A stretch of 7,633 nucleotides of DNA from Actinomycetes bacterium (GCA_023424135.1 JAFAEH010000385.1:1-7633), one strand, 5' to 3'; positions 1 through 6,425 are shown, counted from the stretch's first letter. The notes: generated by a model from the sequence alone, not told the origin. Numbers and translations are program-made.

Positions 1-1
1 G

Positions 2-1270
2 TACGTCGTCGACCCGACGCTGTGGCGCACGTCGGGGGCACCGCGCCTGGCGTACCTCGCGGCGTCGCTGCGCGCGCTCGACGACGCGACGGGTGGTCGG
101 CTCGTCGTGCGCCACGGCCCTGCGGACCGCGTGGTCCCCGCGGTCGCCGACGAGATCGGTGCGACGTCCGTGCACGTCAGCGCGGCGACCGAGCCCTACG
201 GACGGCGGCGCGACGACGCGGTCGAGGCCGCACTCGGTGACGTGCCGCTGGTACGCACCGGTTGCCCGTACGCGGTCGCACCGGGGCGGCTGCACACCCA
301 GCAGGGCGGGCCGTACCGGGTGTTCACGCCGTTCCGGGCCGCGTGGCTCGCGCACGGGTGGCACGACCCGGCGCCGCGTCCGCGCGACGTGCCGTGGGCG
401 CGCCTGCCGTCCGACGGTGTGCCGGACGCACCCCCGACCACCGTGGACCTGCCGCGCGCGGGCGAACGGGCCGCCCGTGAGCGCTGGCGCGCCTTCCTCG
501 CGGACGACCTCGAGGGGTACGACGTCGACCGGGACCGCCCCGACCTCGACGTCACGTCGTGGATGTCCGTGCACCTCAAGCACGGCGAGATCCACCCGCG
601 CACGATGCTCGCGGACCTCGCGTCGGCCGGGCGCGGTGCGCGCGGACGGCTCGCGACGTCGGTGCAGACGTACCGCTCCGAGCTGGCGTGGCGCGAGTTC
701 CACGCCGACGTGCTGTGGCACTCCCCCGGCGCGGCGCACCGGTCGCTGCGGCCCGCCGTGCCGCAGGACGCGTGGGCGCACGGTCCGGCCGCCGACGACG
801 CGTTCACCGCCTGGGCGCAGGGCCGCACCGGCTACCCGCTCGTCGACGCGGGGATGCGCCAGCTGCTCGCGCAGGGCTGGATGCACAACCGCGTCCGCAT
901 GGTCGTCGCGTCGTTCCTGGTCAAGGACCTGCACGTGCGCTGGCAGCGCGGTGCCGCGCACTTCCTCGCGTGGCTCGTCGACGGCGACGTGCCGCAGAAC
1001 CAGCTCAACTGGCAGTGGGTCGCCGGGACGGGCCGCGACGCCGCCCCGTACTTCCGGATCTTCAACCCCGTGACGCAGGGACGGACGTTCGACCCCGACG
1101 GGGACTACGTGCGCCGCTGGGTGCCCGAGCTGCGCGGCGTGCCGGGCGGGGCGGTGCACGAGCCGTGGCGGCTGCCGGACGGGCTGCCCGAGGGCTACCC
1201 CGAGCGCATGGTCGACCACGCGCACGAGCGCGAGGTCGCGCTCGCCGACCACGCGCGCCGGCCCACCTGA
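2..1270 (+). CDS. phr: Deoxyribodipyrimidine photolyase (class I CPD photolyase), 5'-truncated by window edge
   Basis: This flavoenzyme uses blue-light energy, through reduced FAD, to split cyclobutane pyrimidine dimers in DNA. The reading frame is open from base 2 and gives 422 residues up to TGA. It begins inside the N-terminal antenna domain (VVDPTLWRTSGAPRLAYLAA), so I estimate about 45 residues are missing. The C-terminal FAD/catalytic domain is intact. Compared from memory with E. coli PhrB, it keeps SELAWREF (E274 and W277 equivalents), GYPLVDAGMRQL, WMHNRVRM, SFLVKDL, QNQLNWQW and DAAPYFRIFNP. All members of the electron-transfer tryptophan chain can be placed: W382 and W359 clearly, W306 less certainly in DAWAHG. 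W384 and the flavin-facing Asn (N378) are also present, which favours photolyase over cryptochrome. The antenna pigment (MTHF or 8-HDF) cannot be decided from this fragment. The gene converges on the dehydrogenase gene with a 10-base gap. I see no frameshift or missing catalytic residue. Confidence 0.96.
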   Translation, partial: YVVDPTLWRTSGAPRLAYLAASLRALDDATGGRLVVRHGPADRVVPAVADEIGATSVHVSAATEPYGRRRDDAVEAALGDVPLVRTGCPYAVAPGRLHTQQGGPYRVFTPFRAAWLAHGWHDPAPRPRDVPWARLPSDGVPDAPPTTVDLPRAGERAARERWRAFLADDLEGYDVDRDRPDLDVTSWMSVHLKHGEIHPRTMLADLASAGRGARGRLATSVQTYRSELAWREFHADVLWHSPGAAHRSLRPAVPQDAWAHGPAADDAFTAWAQGRTGYPLVDAGMRQLLAQGWMHNRVRMVVASFLVKDLHVRWQRGAAHFLAWLVDGDVPQNQLNWQWVAGTGRDAAPYFRIFNPVTQGRTFDPDGDYVRRWVPELRGVPGGAVHEPWRLPDGLPEGYPERMVDHAHEREVALADHARRPT

Positions 1271-1279
1271 CGACCGGCG
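1256..1279. terminator. Small GC hairpin at the convergent phr/dehydrogenase junction
   Basis: CGCCGG (1256-1261) and CCGGCG (1274-1279) can pair as a 6-bp all-GC stem around a 12-base loop that holds the photolyase stop codon. It lies just beyond the stop codon of the minus-strand dehydrogenase, so it could slow transcription from both sides. There is no T tract on either strand and such short stems are common by chance in this composition, so it is a weak candidate. Confidence 0.25.
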
Positions 1280-1280
1280 G

Positions 1281-2237
1281 CTACGCCCCGACCACGCCCA
1301 CCACGTTGTCCGGCTCGCGCCCCGCGAGCAGCGCCTCGATCTGGCGGCGCACCAGCGCCGCGATGCGTGGGTGGGTCGCATCCGTGTTGCCGCCCTGGTG
1401 CGCCGTGACCAGCACGTTCGGTGCGTGCCACAGCGGGTGGCCGGGCGGCAGCGGCTCGGGGTCGGTGACGTCGAGCGCGGCGCGCAGACGGCCGGCGGTC
1501 AGCTCGGCGAGCAGCGCGTCGGTGTCGACCACCTTGCCGCGCGCGACGTTGACGACCAGCGCACCGTCCTTCAGCCGGGCGAGTGCGGCCGCGTCGAGCA
1601 GGTGGTACGACGTGCGCGACAGCGGGATCGCGAGGACCACCACGTCGGCGTGGGGCAGCAGGTCGACCAGCTCGTCGACACCGTGCACGTGCCCGTCCGC
1701 GTCGTCGCGCGCGGTGCGCGCGACCCGGACCAGGTCGACCTCGAACGGCCGGAACCGCGCGACGACCGCACGTCCCACCGATCCCTGGCCCACGACGAGC
1801 ACGCGCCGGTCCGCGAGCGACGGCCCGAACGGCGCGTCCCAGCGGCCCTCGTCCATCGCGCGCACCGCGCGGGGTAGGTCACGCTGCGCCGCGAGCGTCA
1901 GCGCGAGGGCGAGCTCGGCCGTGCCGGCGTCGTGCACCCCGCGGCCGTTGCACAGCACGACGCCCGGCGGCAGGTGCGGGCGCGCGTGCTCGTAGCCCGC
2001 GCTGGGGAGCTGCACGTAGCGCAGGCGCGGCAGGTCGTGCAGCACGGCGAACCCGCCGGGCCGCACGAAGTAGTGCGGGACCACGACGAGGTCGACGGCG
2101 GCCGCGGTGGCGGCGTCGAGCGGGCCGTCGAGGTCCCAGCGCACGAGCCGCAGGTCGTGCGGGTGCGCGGCAGCCAGGTCGGCGAGCCGGCCGGTCAGGT
2201 CCGCGCCGGGGACGGTGGCGGTCAGCACGCGCGTCAC
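1281..2237 (-). CDS. D-isomer-specific 2-hydroxyacid dehydrogenase family protein
   Basis: This is an NAD(P)-dependent oxidoreductase that interconverts a 2-hydroxyacid and a 2-ketoacid; the substrate is not known. It has 318 residues, a normal length. The Rossmann motif G150-Q-G152-S-V-G155 follows RRVLVV. The catalytic residues are R233 in NVARGKVVDTDAL, E261 in DVTDPEPLPPGHPLW and H280 in VTAHQGGNT. The usual TPH before the catalytic His is TAH here. After strand beta-2 the sequence reads VRVARTARDD, with Arg where NAD-specific members carry an acidic residue, which hints at NADPH preference. The start is GTG at 2237, which overlaps the TGA of the upstream acetyltransferase as GTGA. No strong Shine-Dalgarno is seen, so translation is probably coupled. 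The frame stays open to an ATG at 2300, but that would add 21 Arg-rich residues inside the neighbouring gene. A second GTG three codons downstream is also possible. The substrate class could be glyoxylate/hydroxypyruvate or phosphoglycerate-like, but nothing visible decides it. Confidence 0.93.
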   Translation of the reverse strand: MTRVLTATVPGADLTGRLADLAAAHPHDLRLVRWDLDGPLDAATAAAVDLVVVPHYFVRPGGFAVLHDLPRLRYVQLPSAGYEHARPHLPPGVVLCNGRGVHDAGTAELALALTLAAQRDLPRAVRAMDEGRWDAPFGPSLADRRVLVVGQGSVGRAVVARFRPFEVDLVRVARTARDDADGHVHGVDELVDLLPHADVVVLAIPLSRTSYHLLDAAALARLKDGALVVNVARGKVVDTDALLAELTAGRLRAALDVTDPEPLPPGHPLWHAPNVLVTAHQGGNTDATHPRIAALVRRQIEALLAGREPDNVVGVVGA

Positions 2238-2797
2238 TGCCCGGTGCGTCCCGCGCGGTACTCGTCCTCGAGCATCGACATCACGATCGCGTCGCACCAC
2301 CCCTCGCCGTCGCGGTACGCGTCACGGCGGCGCCCCTCGGTGCGGAAGCCGATGTTCTCGTACAGGGACATCGCCCGGTGGTTGATGCTCAGGGCCTCCA
2401 GCTCGACGCGGTGCAGACCGAGGCCGTCGAACGCGAAGCCGAGCACCAGCTCGATGGCCTCGGTGCCGTACCCCCGCCCCCGGTACGCGGGCCGCATCGA
2501 CAGGCGCAGGCTCGCGCAGCGCACGTCCGGGTCGATGTCGTTCAGGACGATCTCACCGCGGTACTCGTCGACGCCGTCGGCCGTGACCGCGAAGTCGTAG
2601 CGTCCCTGCGCGGACTCGCGGCCGGCGCACCACTGCGCGACCTCGTCGCGCGTGAACGTCCGCGTCGTCCCGGTCAGGCGGTTGCCCTCGGGGTCGTCGA
2701 GCATGTCCCACATCGCGTCGACGTCGTCCGCCCGGATCGGCCGCAGGACGATCCACTCGCCCTGGAGCGTGGGCTTGTGCAGCGTCGGGTTCTGCAT
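2234..2797 (-). CDS. GNAT family N-acetyltransferase, RimJ/RimL-like
   Basis: This 187-residue protein should transfer an acetyl group from acetyl-CoA to an amine. The layout is that of the RimJ/RimL branch: a beta-1 opening WIVLRPIRADDVDAMW (15-30), the acetyl-CoA pyrophosphate loop RPAYRGRGYGTEA (102-114, with R106-G107-R108-G109-Y110-G111), HRVELEAL (129-136), then NHRAMSLYENIGF (139-151), which carries the usual Asn and Tyr of motif B. Relatives acetylate ribosomal protein N-termini, other proteins or small molecules, so the target here is unknown. The start is ATG at 2797. GGAGGA (2806-2801) lies 3 bases upstream, a strong but close ribosome site. The open frame extends to 2977 without family similarity and would overlap the 3' end of gatB. 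The stop overlaps the dehydrogenase start as GTGA, so the two are probably one translation unit. The gene lies 148 bases after gatB on the same strand. Confidence 0.93.
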   Translation of the reverse strand: MQNPTLHKPTLQGEWIVLRPIRADDVDAMWDMLDDPEGNRLTGTTRTFTRDEVAQWCAGRESAQGRYDFAVTADGVDEYRGEIVLNDIDPDVRCASLRLSMRPAYRGRGYGTEAIELVLGFAFDGLGLHRVELEALSINHRAMSLYENIGFRTEGRRRDAYRDGEGWCDAIVMSMLEDEYRAGRTGQ

Positions 2798-2800
2798 CGG

Positions 2801-2806
2801 TCCTCC
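2801..2806 (-). promoter_or_regulatory. Shine-Dalgarno site deciding the acetyltransferase start
   Basis: On the minus strand GGAGGA lies 3 bases before the ATG at 2797 (4 bases counting from the GGAGG core). It is one of the strongest ribosome sites in the window and supports the short 187-residue form over the 247-residue open frame. It also suggests this gene is translated from an mRNA with a real 5' leader, unlike the leaderless starts near 6272 and 6439. Confidence 0.7.
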
Positions 2807-2857
2807 GTCGTGCTCGGTTCCGGCGCCCGTCGTCCGGACGTCCCACCGACTGCCCTC

Positions 2858-2918
2858 CGGCGTGCGTCGGATCGTACGGACCTCGTGTGACCGAGGTGTT
2901 GCGACACGACGCACGCCG
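2858..2918. other. Long nested imperfect hairpin between gatB and the acetyltransferase gene
   Basis: The outer arms CGGCGTGCGTCG (2858-2869) and CGACGCACGCCG (2907-2918) are perfect 12-bp complements. Inside, 2872-2876 can pair with 2900-2904 (5 bp including one G-T). ACCTCG (2880-2885) then pairs with CGAGGT (2892-2897) around a 6-base loop. In all, about 23 pairs form from 61 bases. In the gatB transcript the structure begins 27 bases past the stop codon, where a terminator is expected, but no T tract follows it. It could be a terminator of the type without a U tract, an RNA stability or attenuation element, or a protein-binding palindrome. It also contains a candidate -10 hexamer. Confidence 0.6.
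2871..2876 (-). promoter_or_regulatory. Candidate -10 element for the acetyltransferase-dehydrogenase pair
   Basis: TACGAT on the minus strand fits the actinobacterial TANNNT -10 pattern. It would start RNA about 65-70 bases before the ATG at 2797. No convincing -35 is visible 16-18 bases upstream. The hexamer lies inside the hairpin arms at 2858-2918, so it may be a chance match. Confidence 0.25.
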
Positions 2919-2945
2919 CAGGGATCGGGTCGAACCCGGCAGTCG

Positions 2946-4457
2946 TCAGGCCTGGACGCGTTCCAGCACGAGCTCACGCACGCGCCCCGCGTCGGCCTGC
3001 CCGCGGGTCGCCTTCATGACGGCACCGATGATCGCGCCGACCGGCCCGAGGTTGCCGGAGCGGATCTTCTCGGCGATGTCCGGCTGGGCCGCGAGCGCGG
3101 CGTCGATCGCCTCGAGCAGCGGCCCGTCGTCCGAGACGACCTCCAGCCCGCGCGCCACGACGACCTGCTCCGGGTCCCCCTCACCGGCCAGGACGCCCTC
3201 GAGCACCTGCCGCGCGAGCTTGTCGTTGATCCGGCCGGCGTCGACGAGCTGCTGCAGCGCGCCGATCTGCGTGGGCGTGATCGGCAGGTCCGCGAGCTCG
3301 ACCTCCTGCTGCTTGGCGGTGCGGGCCAGCTCGCCCATCCACCACTTGCGCGCGGCGGCCGGGCTCGCACCCGCGGCGACCGTGGCCTCGATGAGCTCGA
3401 CCGCGCCCGCGTTGACGACGTCGCGCATCTCCGCGTCCGCGTACCCCCACTCGCCCTGCAGCCGGCGGCGACGTGCCTGCGGCAGCTCGGGCAGCGTCGC
3501 GCGGATCTGCTCGACCCACGCCGGGTCGGGGACCACGGGGACGAGGTCCGGCTCGGGGAAGTAGCGGTAGTCCTCGGCGTCGGACTTCACACGGCCCGAG
3601 GTCGTGCTGCCCGTGTCCTCGTGCCAGTGCCGCGTCTCCTGGACGACGGCCTGCCCGGCGTCGAGCACCGCCGCCTGGCGGCTGATCTCGTAGCGCACGG
3701 AGCGCTCGACCGAGCGGAACGAGTTGACGTTCTTCGTCTCCGTGCGGGTACCGAGCGCGGAGGTGGGTGTCGGACGCAGCGACACGTTCACGTCCGCGCG
3801 CACGTTGCCGCGCTCCATGCGCGCCTCGGACACCCCGAGGGCACGGAACAGGTCCCGCAGCGTCTGCACGTAGGCACGCGCGACCTCCGGGGCCCGCTCC
3901 CCCGCACCCGTGATGGGCCGGGTGACGATCTCGACGAGCGGCACGCCTGCACGGTTGTAGTCGACCAGCGAGTACTCGGCACCGTGGATGCGGCCGGTCG
4001 CGCCGCCGACGTGCGTGTTCTTGCCGGCGTCCTCCTCCATGTGCGCGCGCTCGATCTCGACGCGGAACACGGTCCCGTCCTCCAGCTCGACGTCGACGTG
4101 GCCGTCGTGCGCGATCGGCTCGTCGTACTGCGACGTCTGGAAGTTCTTCGGCACGTCCGGGTAGAAGTAGTTCTTGCGGGCGAACCGGCACGACGCCGCG
4201 ATCGAGCAGTTCAGCGCGAGCCCGATGCGGATCGCGTACTCGACGGCCGTGCCGTTGACCGCGGGCAGCGCACCTGGCAGACCCAGGCTCACGGGCGTGA
4301 TCTGCGTGTTCGGCTCCTCGCCGAACGACTGCTCGGCACCGTCGAACATCTTGGTGCGCGTGCCCAGCTCGACGTGCACCTCGATGCCGATGACCGGGTC
4401 GAACCGGGCCACCGCGTCGTCGTAGTCGACCAGGTCGACGCTCGTCGTCGTGCTCAT
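2946..4457 (-). CDS. gatB: Aspartyl/glutamyl-tRNA(Asn/Gln) amidotransferase subunit B
   Basis: GatB binds the misacylated tRNA and activates Glu-tRNA(Gln) or Asp-tRNA(Asn) with ATP, so that ammonia from GatA can amidate it. The cytosolic protein has 503 residues, full length for the family. Visible motifs are VIGIEVHVEL (22-31; E26 and H28 match the Mg site E10/H12 of S. aureus GatB), FGEEPNT (45-51), RKNYFYPDVPK (94-104), the kinase-site signature HMEEDAGK (139-146), EYSLVDYNRAGVPLVEIV (161-178) and DYRYFPEPDLVP. A C-terminal YqeY-like helical tail that grips the tRNA fills about the last 150 residues. The Zn-binding cysteines found in many GatB proteins are absent: the site reads KMFDGAEQSFG and PVSLGLPG, as in other Zn-free members. 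The start is ATG at 4457, sharing one base with the gatA stop (TGATG). GGAGGGG (4471-4465) lies 7 bases upstream inside gatA. It is the last gene of gatC-gatA-gatB. Confidence 0.98.
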   Translation of the reverse strand: MSTTTSVDLVDYDDAVARFDPVIGIEVHVELGTRTKMFDGAEQSFGEEPNTQITPVSLGLPGALPAVNGTAVEYAIRIGLALNCSIAASCRFARKNYFYPDVPKNFQTSQYDEPIAHDGHVDVELEDGTVFRVEIERAHMEEDAGKNTHVGGATGRIHGAEYSLVDYNRAGVPLVEIVTRPITGAGERAPEVARAYVQTLRDLFRALGVSEARMERGNVRADVNVSLRPTPTSALGTRTETKNVNSFRSVERSVRYEISRQAAVLDAGQAVVQETRHWHEDTGSTTSGRVKSDAEDYRYFPEPDLVPVVPDPAWVEQIRATLPELPQARRRRLQGEWGYADAEMRDVVNAGAVELIEATVAAGASPAAARKWWMGELARTAKQQEVELADLPITPTQIGALQQLVDAGRINDKLARQVLEGVLAGEGDPEQVVVARGLEVVSDDGPLLEAIDAALAAQPDIAEKIRSGNLGPVGAIIGAVMKATRGQADAGRVRELVLERVQA

Positions 4458-5974
4458 CAGGCGGCCCCTCCGGCCAGCTCGGGGGCGCGGCCCAGGAGCG
4501 GACCCTCCCAGCTCGTCTCCAGCAGCGCCTCGAGCGCCGCCCCGACGCGGTACAGGCGCGCGTCCTGCCGCGCGGGCGCCAGGATCTGGAACCCGACGGG
4601 CAGACCGTCGTCGGACAGACCGCTCGGCAGCGACATGCCCGGCACACCCGCGAGGTTCGCGGGGATCGTCGCGACGTCGTTGAGGTACATCGCGAGCGGG
4701 TCGTCGAGCTTCTCGCCCAGCCGGAACGCCGTCGTCGGCGCGGTGGGCGAGACCAGCACGTCGGCCGCCTCGAACGCCGCCGCGAAGTCCCGCTGGATCA
4801 GCGTGCGGACCTTCTGCGCCGACCCGTAGTACGCGTCGTAGTAGCCCGCGCTCAGCGCGTACGTGCCGAGGATGATGCGGCGCTTGACCTCGTCACCGAA
4901 GCCCTGGCCGCGCGTCGCGGCCATGACGCGCTCGGCAGTCACGGGCCCCTGCGACGGCTCGACACGCAGGCCGAAGCGCATGCCGTCGAACTTCGCGAGG
5001 TTGCTCGACGCCTCCGCCGGCAGGATCAGGTAGTACGCGGCGAGCGCGTACGTGAAGTGCGGGCAGGACACCTCGACGATCTCGGCGCCCGCACCGCGCA
5101 GCGCCTCGAGCGACTCCTCGAACCGTGCGAGCACGCCCGGCTGGTAGCCCTCGCCCTGCAGCTCGCGGATGACGCCGACCTTGACGCCGCGCAGGTCCCC
5201 CGACGCACCCTCGCGCGCCGCCGCGACGTACCCCGTCGCCGGGTCGGCCAGCGACGTCGAGTCGCGCGGGTCGTGACCGCCGATCAGCTCGTGCAGCAGC
5301 GCCGAGTCCAGCACGGTGCGCGTGCACGGGCCCGCCTGGTCGAGGCTGCTGGCCAGCGCGATCAGCCCGTAGCGGGACACGCTGCCGTACGTCGGCTTCA
5401 CGCCGACCGTGCCCGTGACGGCCGCGGGCTGGCGGATCGAGCCGCCGGTGTCCGTGCCGATCGCGAGCGGCGCCTCGTACGCGGCGACGGCCGCGGCGGA
5501 CCCGCCGCCCGAGCCGCCCGGGATGCGCTCGAGGTCCCACGGGTTGTGCGTGTTGCCGTACCCGGAGTGCTCGGTCGACGAGCCCATCGCGAACTCGTCC
5601 ATGTTCGTCTTGCCGAGGATGGGCAGGCCCGCGGCCTTGATCCGCTCGACGAGCGTCGCGTCGTACGGCGGCACCCAGCCCTCGAGGATGCGCGAGCCCG
5701 CCGTCGTCGGCAGGCCCCGCGTCACGACGACGTCCTTGACGGCGATCGGGACGCCCGCGAGCGCGTGCAGGTCCTCGCCCGCCGTGCGGCGCGCGTCGAC
5801 GTCGGCGGCGGTCGCGAGGGCCTCGTCGGCCGCCACGTGCAGGAACGCGTGCACCGCGGGGTCGACGGCGTCGATGCGGTCGAGGTGCGCCTGCGTCGCC
5901 TCGACGCTGGTCACCTCACGTGTCGTCAGCCGGTCCGCGAGCTCCGCGGCGGTCAGCCGGGTCAGGTCGGTCAC
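4457..5974 (-). CDS. gatA: Aspartyl/glutamyl-tRNA(Asn/Gln) amidotransferase subunit A (glutaminase)
   Basis: GatA hydrolyses glutamine, or asparagine, and passes the ammonia through a tunnel to GatB. It belongs to the amidase signature family. The protein has 505 residues, normal for GatA. The Ser-cisSer-Lys triad is complete: K80 in GVPIAVKD, S155 in IPGGSGGGSAAAVAA and S179 in GTDTGGSIRQPAA. These sit one residue from K79/S154/S178 of S. aureus GatA. Family blocks KTNMDEFAMGSS (122-133) and GVKPTYGSVSRYGLIA follow the expected order, with DQAGP after them. The start is GTG at 5974, one base after the gatC stop (TGA-C-GTG). The very strong GGAGGAG (5985-5979) lies 4 bases upstream. An ATG at 6052 in the same frame would add 26 Ser/Arg-rich residues overlapping gatC and is rejected. 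The stop overlaps the gatB ATG by one base. Confidence 0.98.
   Translation of the reverse strand: MTDLTRLTAAELADRLTTREVTSVEATQAHLDRIDAVDPAVHAFLHVAADEALATAADVDARRTAGEDLHALAGVPIAVKDVVVTRGLPTTAGSRILEGWVPPYDATLVERIKAAGLPILGKTNMDEFAMGSSTEHSGYGNTHNPWDLERIPGGSGGGSAAAVAAYEAPLAIGTDTGGSIRQPAAVTGTVGVKPTYGSVSRYGLIALASSLDQAGPCTRTVLDSALLHELIGGHDPRDSTSLADPATGYVAAAREGASGDLRGVKVGVIRELQGEGYQPGVLARFEESLEALRGAGAEIVEVSCPHFTYALAAYYLILPAEASSNLAKFDGMRFGLRVEPSQGPVTAERVMAATRGQGFGDEVKRRIILGTYALSAGYYDAYYGSAQKVRTLIQRDFAAAFEAADVLVSPTAPTTAFRLGEKLDDPLAMYLNDVATIPANLAGVPGMSLPSGLSDDGLPVGFQILAPARQDARLYRVGAALEALLETSWEGPLLGRAPELAGGAA
4465..4471 (-). promoter_or_regulatory. Shine-Dalgarno site of gatB, inside the gatA 3' end
   Basis: GGAGGGG on the minus strand stands 7 bases before the gatB ATG. 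It lies within the last codons of gatA (the Gly-Gly-Ala-Ala tail). With the TGATG stop-start overlap it should give tightly coupled translation of the two subunits. Confidence 0.7.
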
Positions 5975-5975
5975 G

Positions 5976-6272
5976 TCACTCCTCCCCGAGGATCTGCGGG
6001 ACGAGGAACTTGCCGTCCTGCGCCGCGGGGGCCTGCGCGAGGACCTCGTCACGGTCGAGCGGCGTGACCGGCACGTCGGCGCGGAACACGTTGGACAACG
6101 GCAGCGGGTGGCTCGTCGCGGGCACGTCCGGGGTGGCGACCTCGGAGACGCGGGCGACGGACTCGACGATGACGTCGAGCTCGCCCGCCAGCCGGTCGAG
6201 CTCGACCGGCGTCAGGTCGATCCGGGCGAGCGCGGCGACGCGCGCGACCTCGTCGCGGGAGAGGGTGGACAT
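5976..6272 (-). CDS. gatC: Aspartyl/glutamyl-tRNA(Asn/Gln) amidotransferase subunit C
   Basis: GatC is the small scaffold subunit that wraps GatA and GatB together. The protein has 98 residues, the standard length. The N-terminal helices STLSRDEVARVAALARIDLT (2-21) and the ELDRLAGELDVIVESVARV segment match the family. So do the middle stretch VPATSHPLPLSNVFRADVP (50-68) and the C-terminal APAAQDGKFLVPQIL (81-95). The start is ATG at 6272. The frame is open to an ATG 13 codons upstream, but those residues (rich in Pro) are not family-like and would cover the promoter. No Shine-Dalgarno precedes the ATG. Instead TAGACT lies 7 bases before it, so the mRNA is probably leaderless. It is the first gene of gatC-gatA-gatB and diverges from the gene at 6439. 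Confidence 0.97.
   Translation of the reverse strand: MSTLSRDEVARVAALARIDLTPVELDRLAGELDVIVESVARVSEVATPDVPATSHPLPLSNVFRADVPVTPLDRDEVLAQAPAAQDGKFLVPQILGEE
5979..5987 (-). promoter_or_regulatory. Shine-Dalgarno site of gatA, inside the gatC 3' end
   Basis: GGGGAGGAG on the minus strand precedes the gatA GTG by 4 bases. It encodes the Gly-Glu-Glu end of GatC. It is a near-perfect anti-16S match and fixes the gatA start at 5974. It also makes coupling of gatC and gatA translation likely. Confidence 0.75.
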
Positions 6273-6279
6273 GCCGGTG

Positions 6280-6285
6280 AGTCTA
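6280..6285 (-). promoter_or_regulatory. -10 element of the gatCAB operon, leaderless type
   Basis: TAGACT on the minus strand fits TANNNT and ends 7 bases before the gatC ATG, so RNA should begin at or next to the A of ATG. The lack of a ribosome site supports this. The -35 position (about 6303-6308, GCCGGT) shows little resemblance to TTGACA. Confidence 0.6.
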
Positions 6286-6303
6286 GACGCGGGCGGATCG
6301 GGA

Positions 6304-6338
6304 CCGGCCACCCGCCCACGCCGACCGCCCCGGCCACC
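6304..6338. repeat. Pair of 9-bp direct repeats upstream of gatC
   Basis: CCGGCCACC occurs at 6304-6312 and again at 6330-6338, 26 bases apart. The first copy overlaps the expected -35 of the gatC promoter, so a regulator-binding role is conceivable. In such GC-rich sequence a 9-base repeat can arise by chance. Confidence 0.3.
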
Positions 6339-6374
6339 GAGCTCCCGAGGGCGACGGACCCCCGTCGGGGCGGA

Positions 6375-6403
6375 CGGGCAGGCACGGTGCCCGACCGCAC
6401 GGT
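6375..6403. repeat. Palindrome and heptamer repeats upstream of the plus-strand unknown gene
   Basis: GGCAC-G-GTGCC (6381-6391) is an interrupted palindrome. It is nested in an alternative 6-bp hairpin, CGGGCA (6375-6380) with TGCCCG (6388-6393). The heptamer GCACGGT recurs at 6382-6388 and 6397-6403, 15 bases apart. The group lies just upstream of the -35 position of the plus-strand promoter, where operators are common. No regulator is recognised. Confidence 0.3.
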
Positions 6404-6425
6404 TCCGGGGCGCCCGTCGTGCCGC

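Noticed and set aside
559..1995. A 478-codon plus-strand frame covering the photolyase 3' end and the dehydrogenase
   Set aside because: It crosses two convergent real genes out of frame, its translation is low-complexity Ala/Arg, and no promoter or ribosome site supports it.
2831..2840. Perfect 10-bp palindrome CGTCCGGACG before the acetyltransferase gene
   Set aside because: Short CG-rich palindromes are frequent by chance here, and it is not placed sensibly relative to a credible promoter.
2921..2940. GGGTCGAACCC just after the gatB stop resembles a tRNA T-arm
   Set aside because: The T-loop needs seven bases and a TTCRA core. Here only a 3-base loop is left between perfect CGGGT/ACCCG arms, and no acceptor, D-arm or anticodon arm can be found upstream.
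2798..2977. An N-terminal extension of the acetyltransferase to an ATG at 2977
   Set aside because: It would overlap gatB and cross the hairpin. The extra 60 residues have no family similarity, while the ATG at 2797 has GGAGGA directly upstream and begins the normal GNAT fold.
2652..4829. A 725-codon open frame on the plus strand, opposite gatB
   Set aside because: It is the mirror of a GC-rich gene with almost no A/T at third positions, which removes stop codons on the opposite strand. Its translation is Arg/Asp/Val-rich with no domain, whereas gatB on the other strand is unmistakable.
5057..6067. A long plus-strand frame opposite gatA
   Set aside because: It is a composition shadow of gatA; the product is Arg/Val-rich with no motif.
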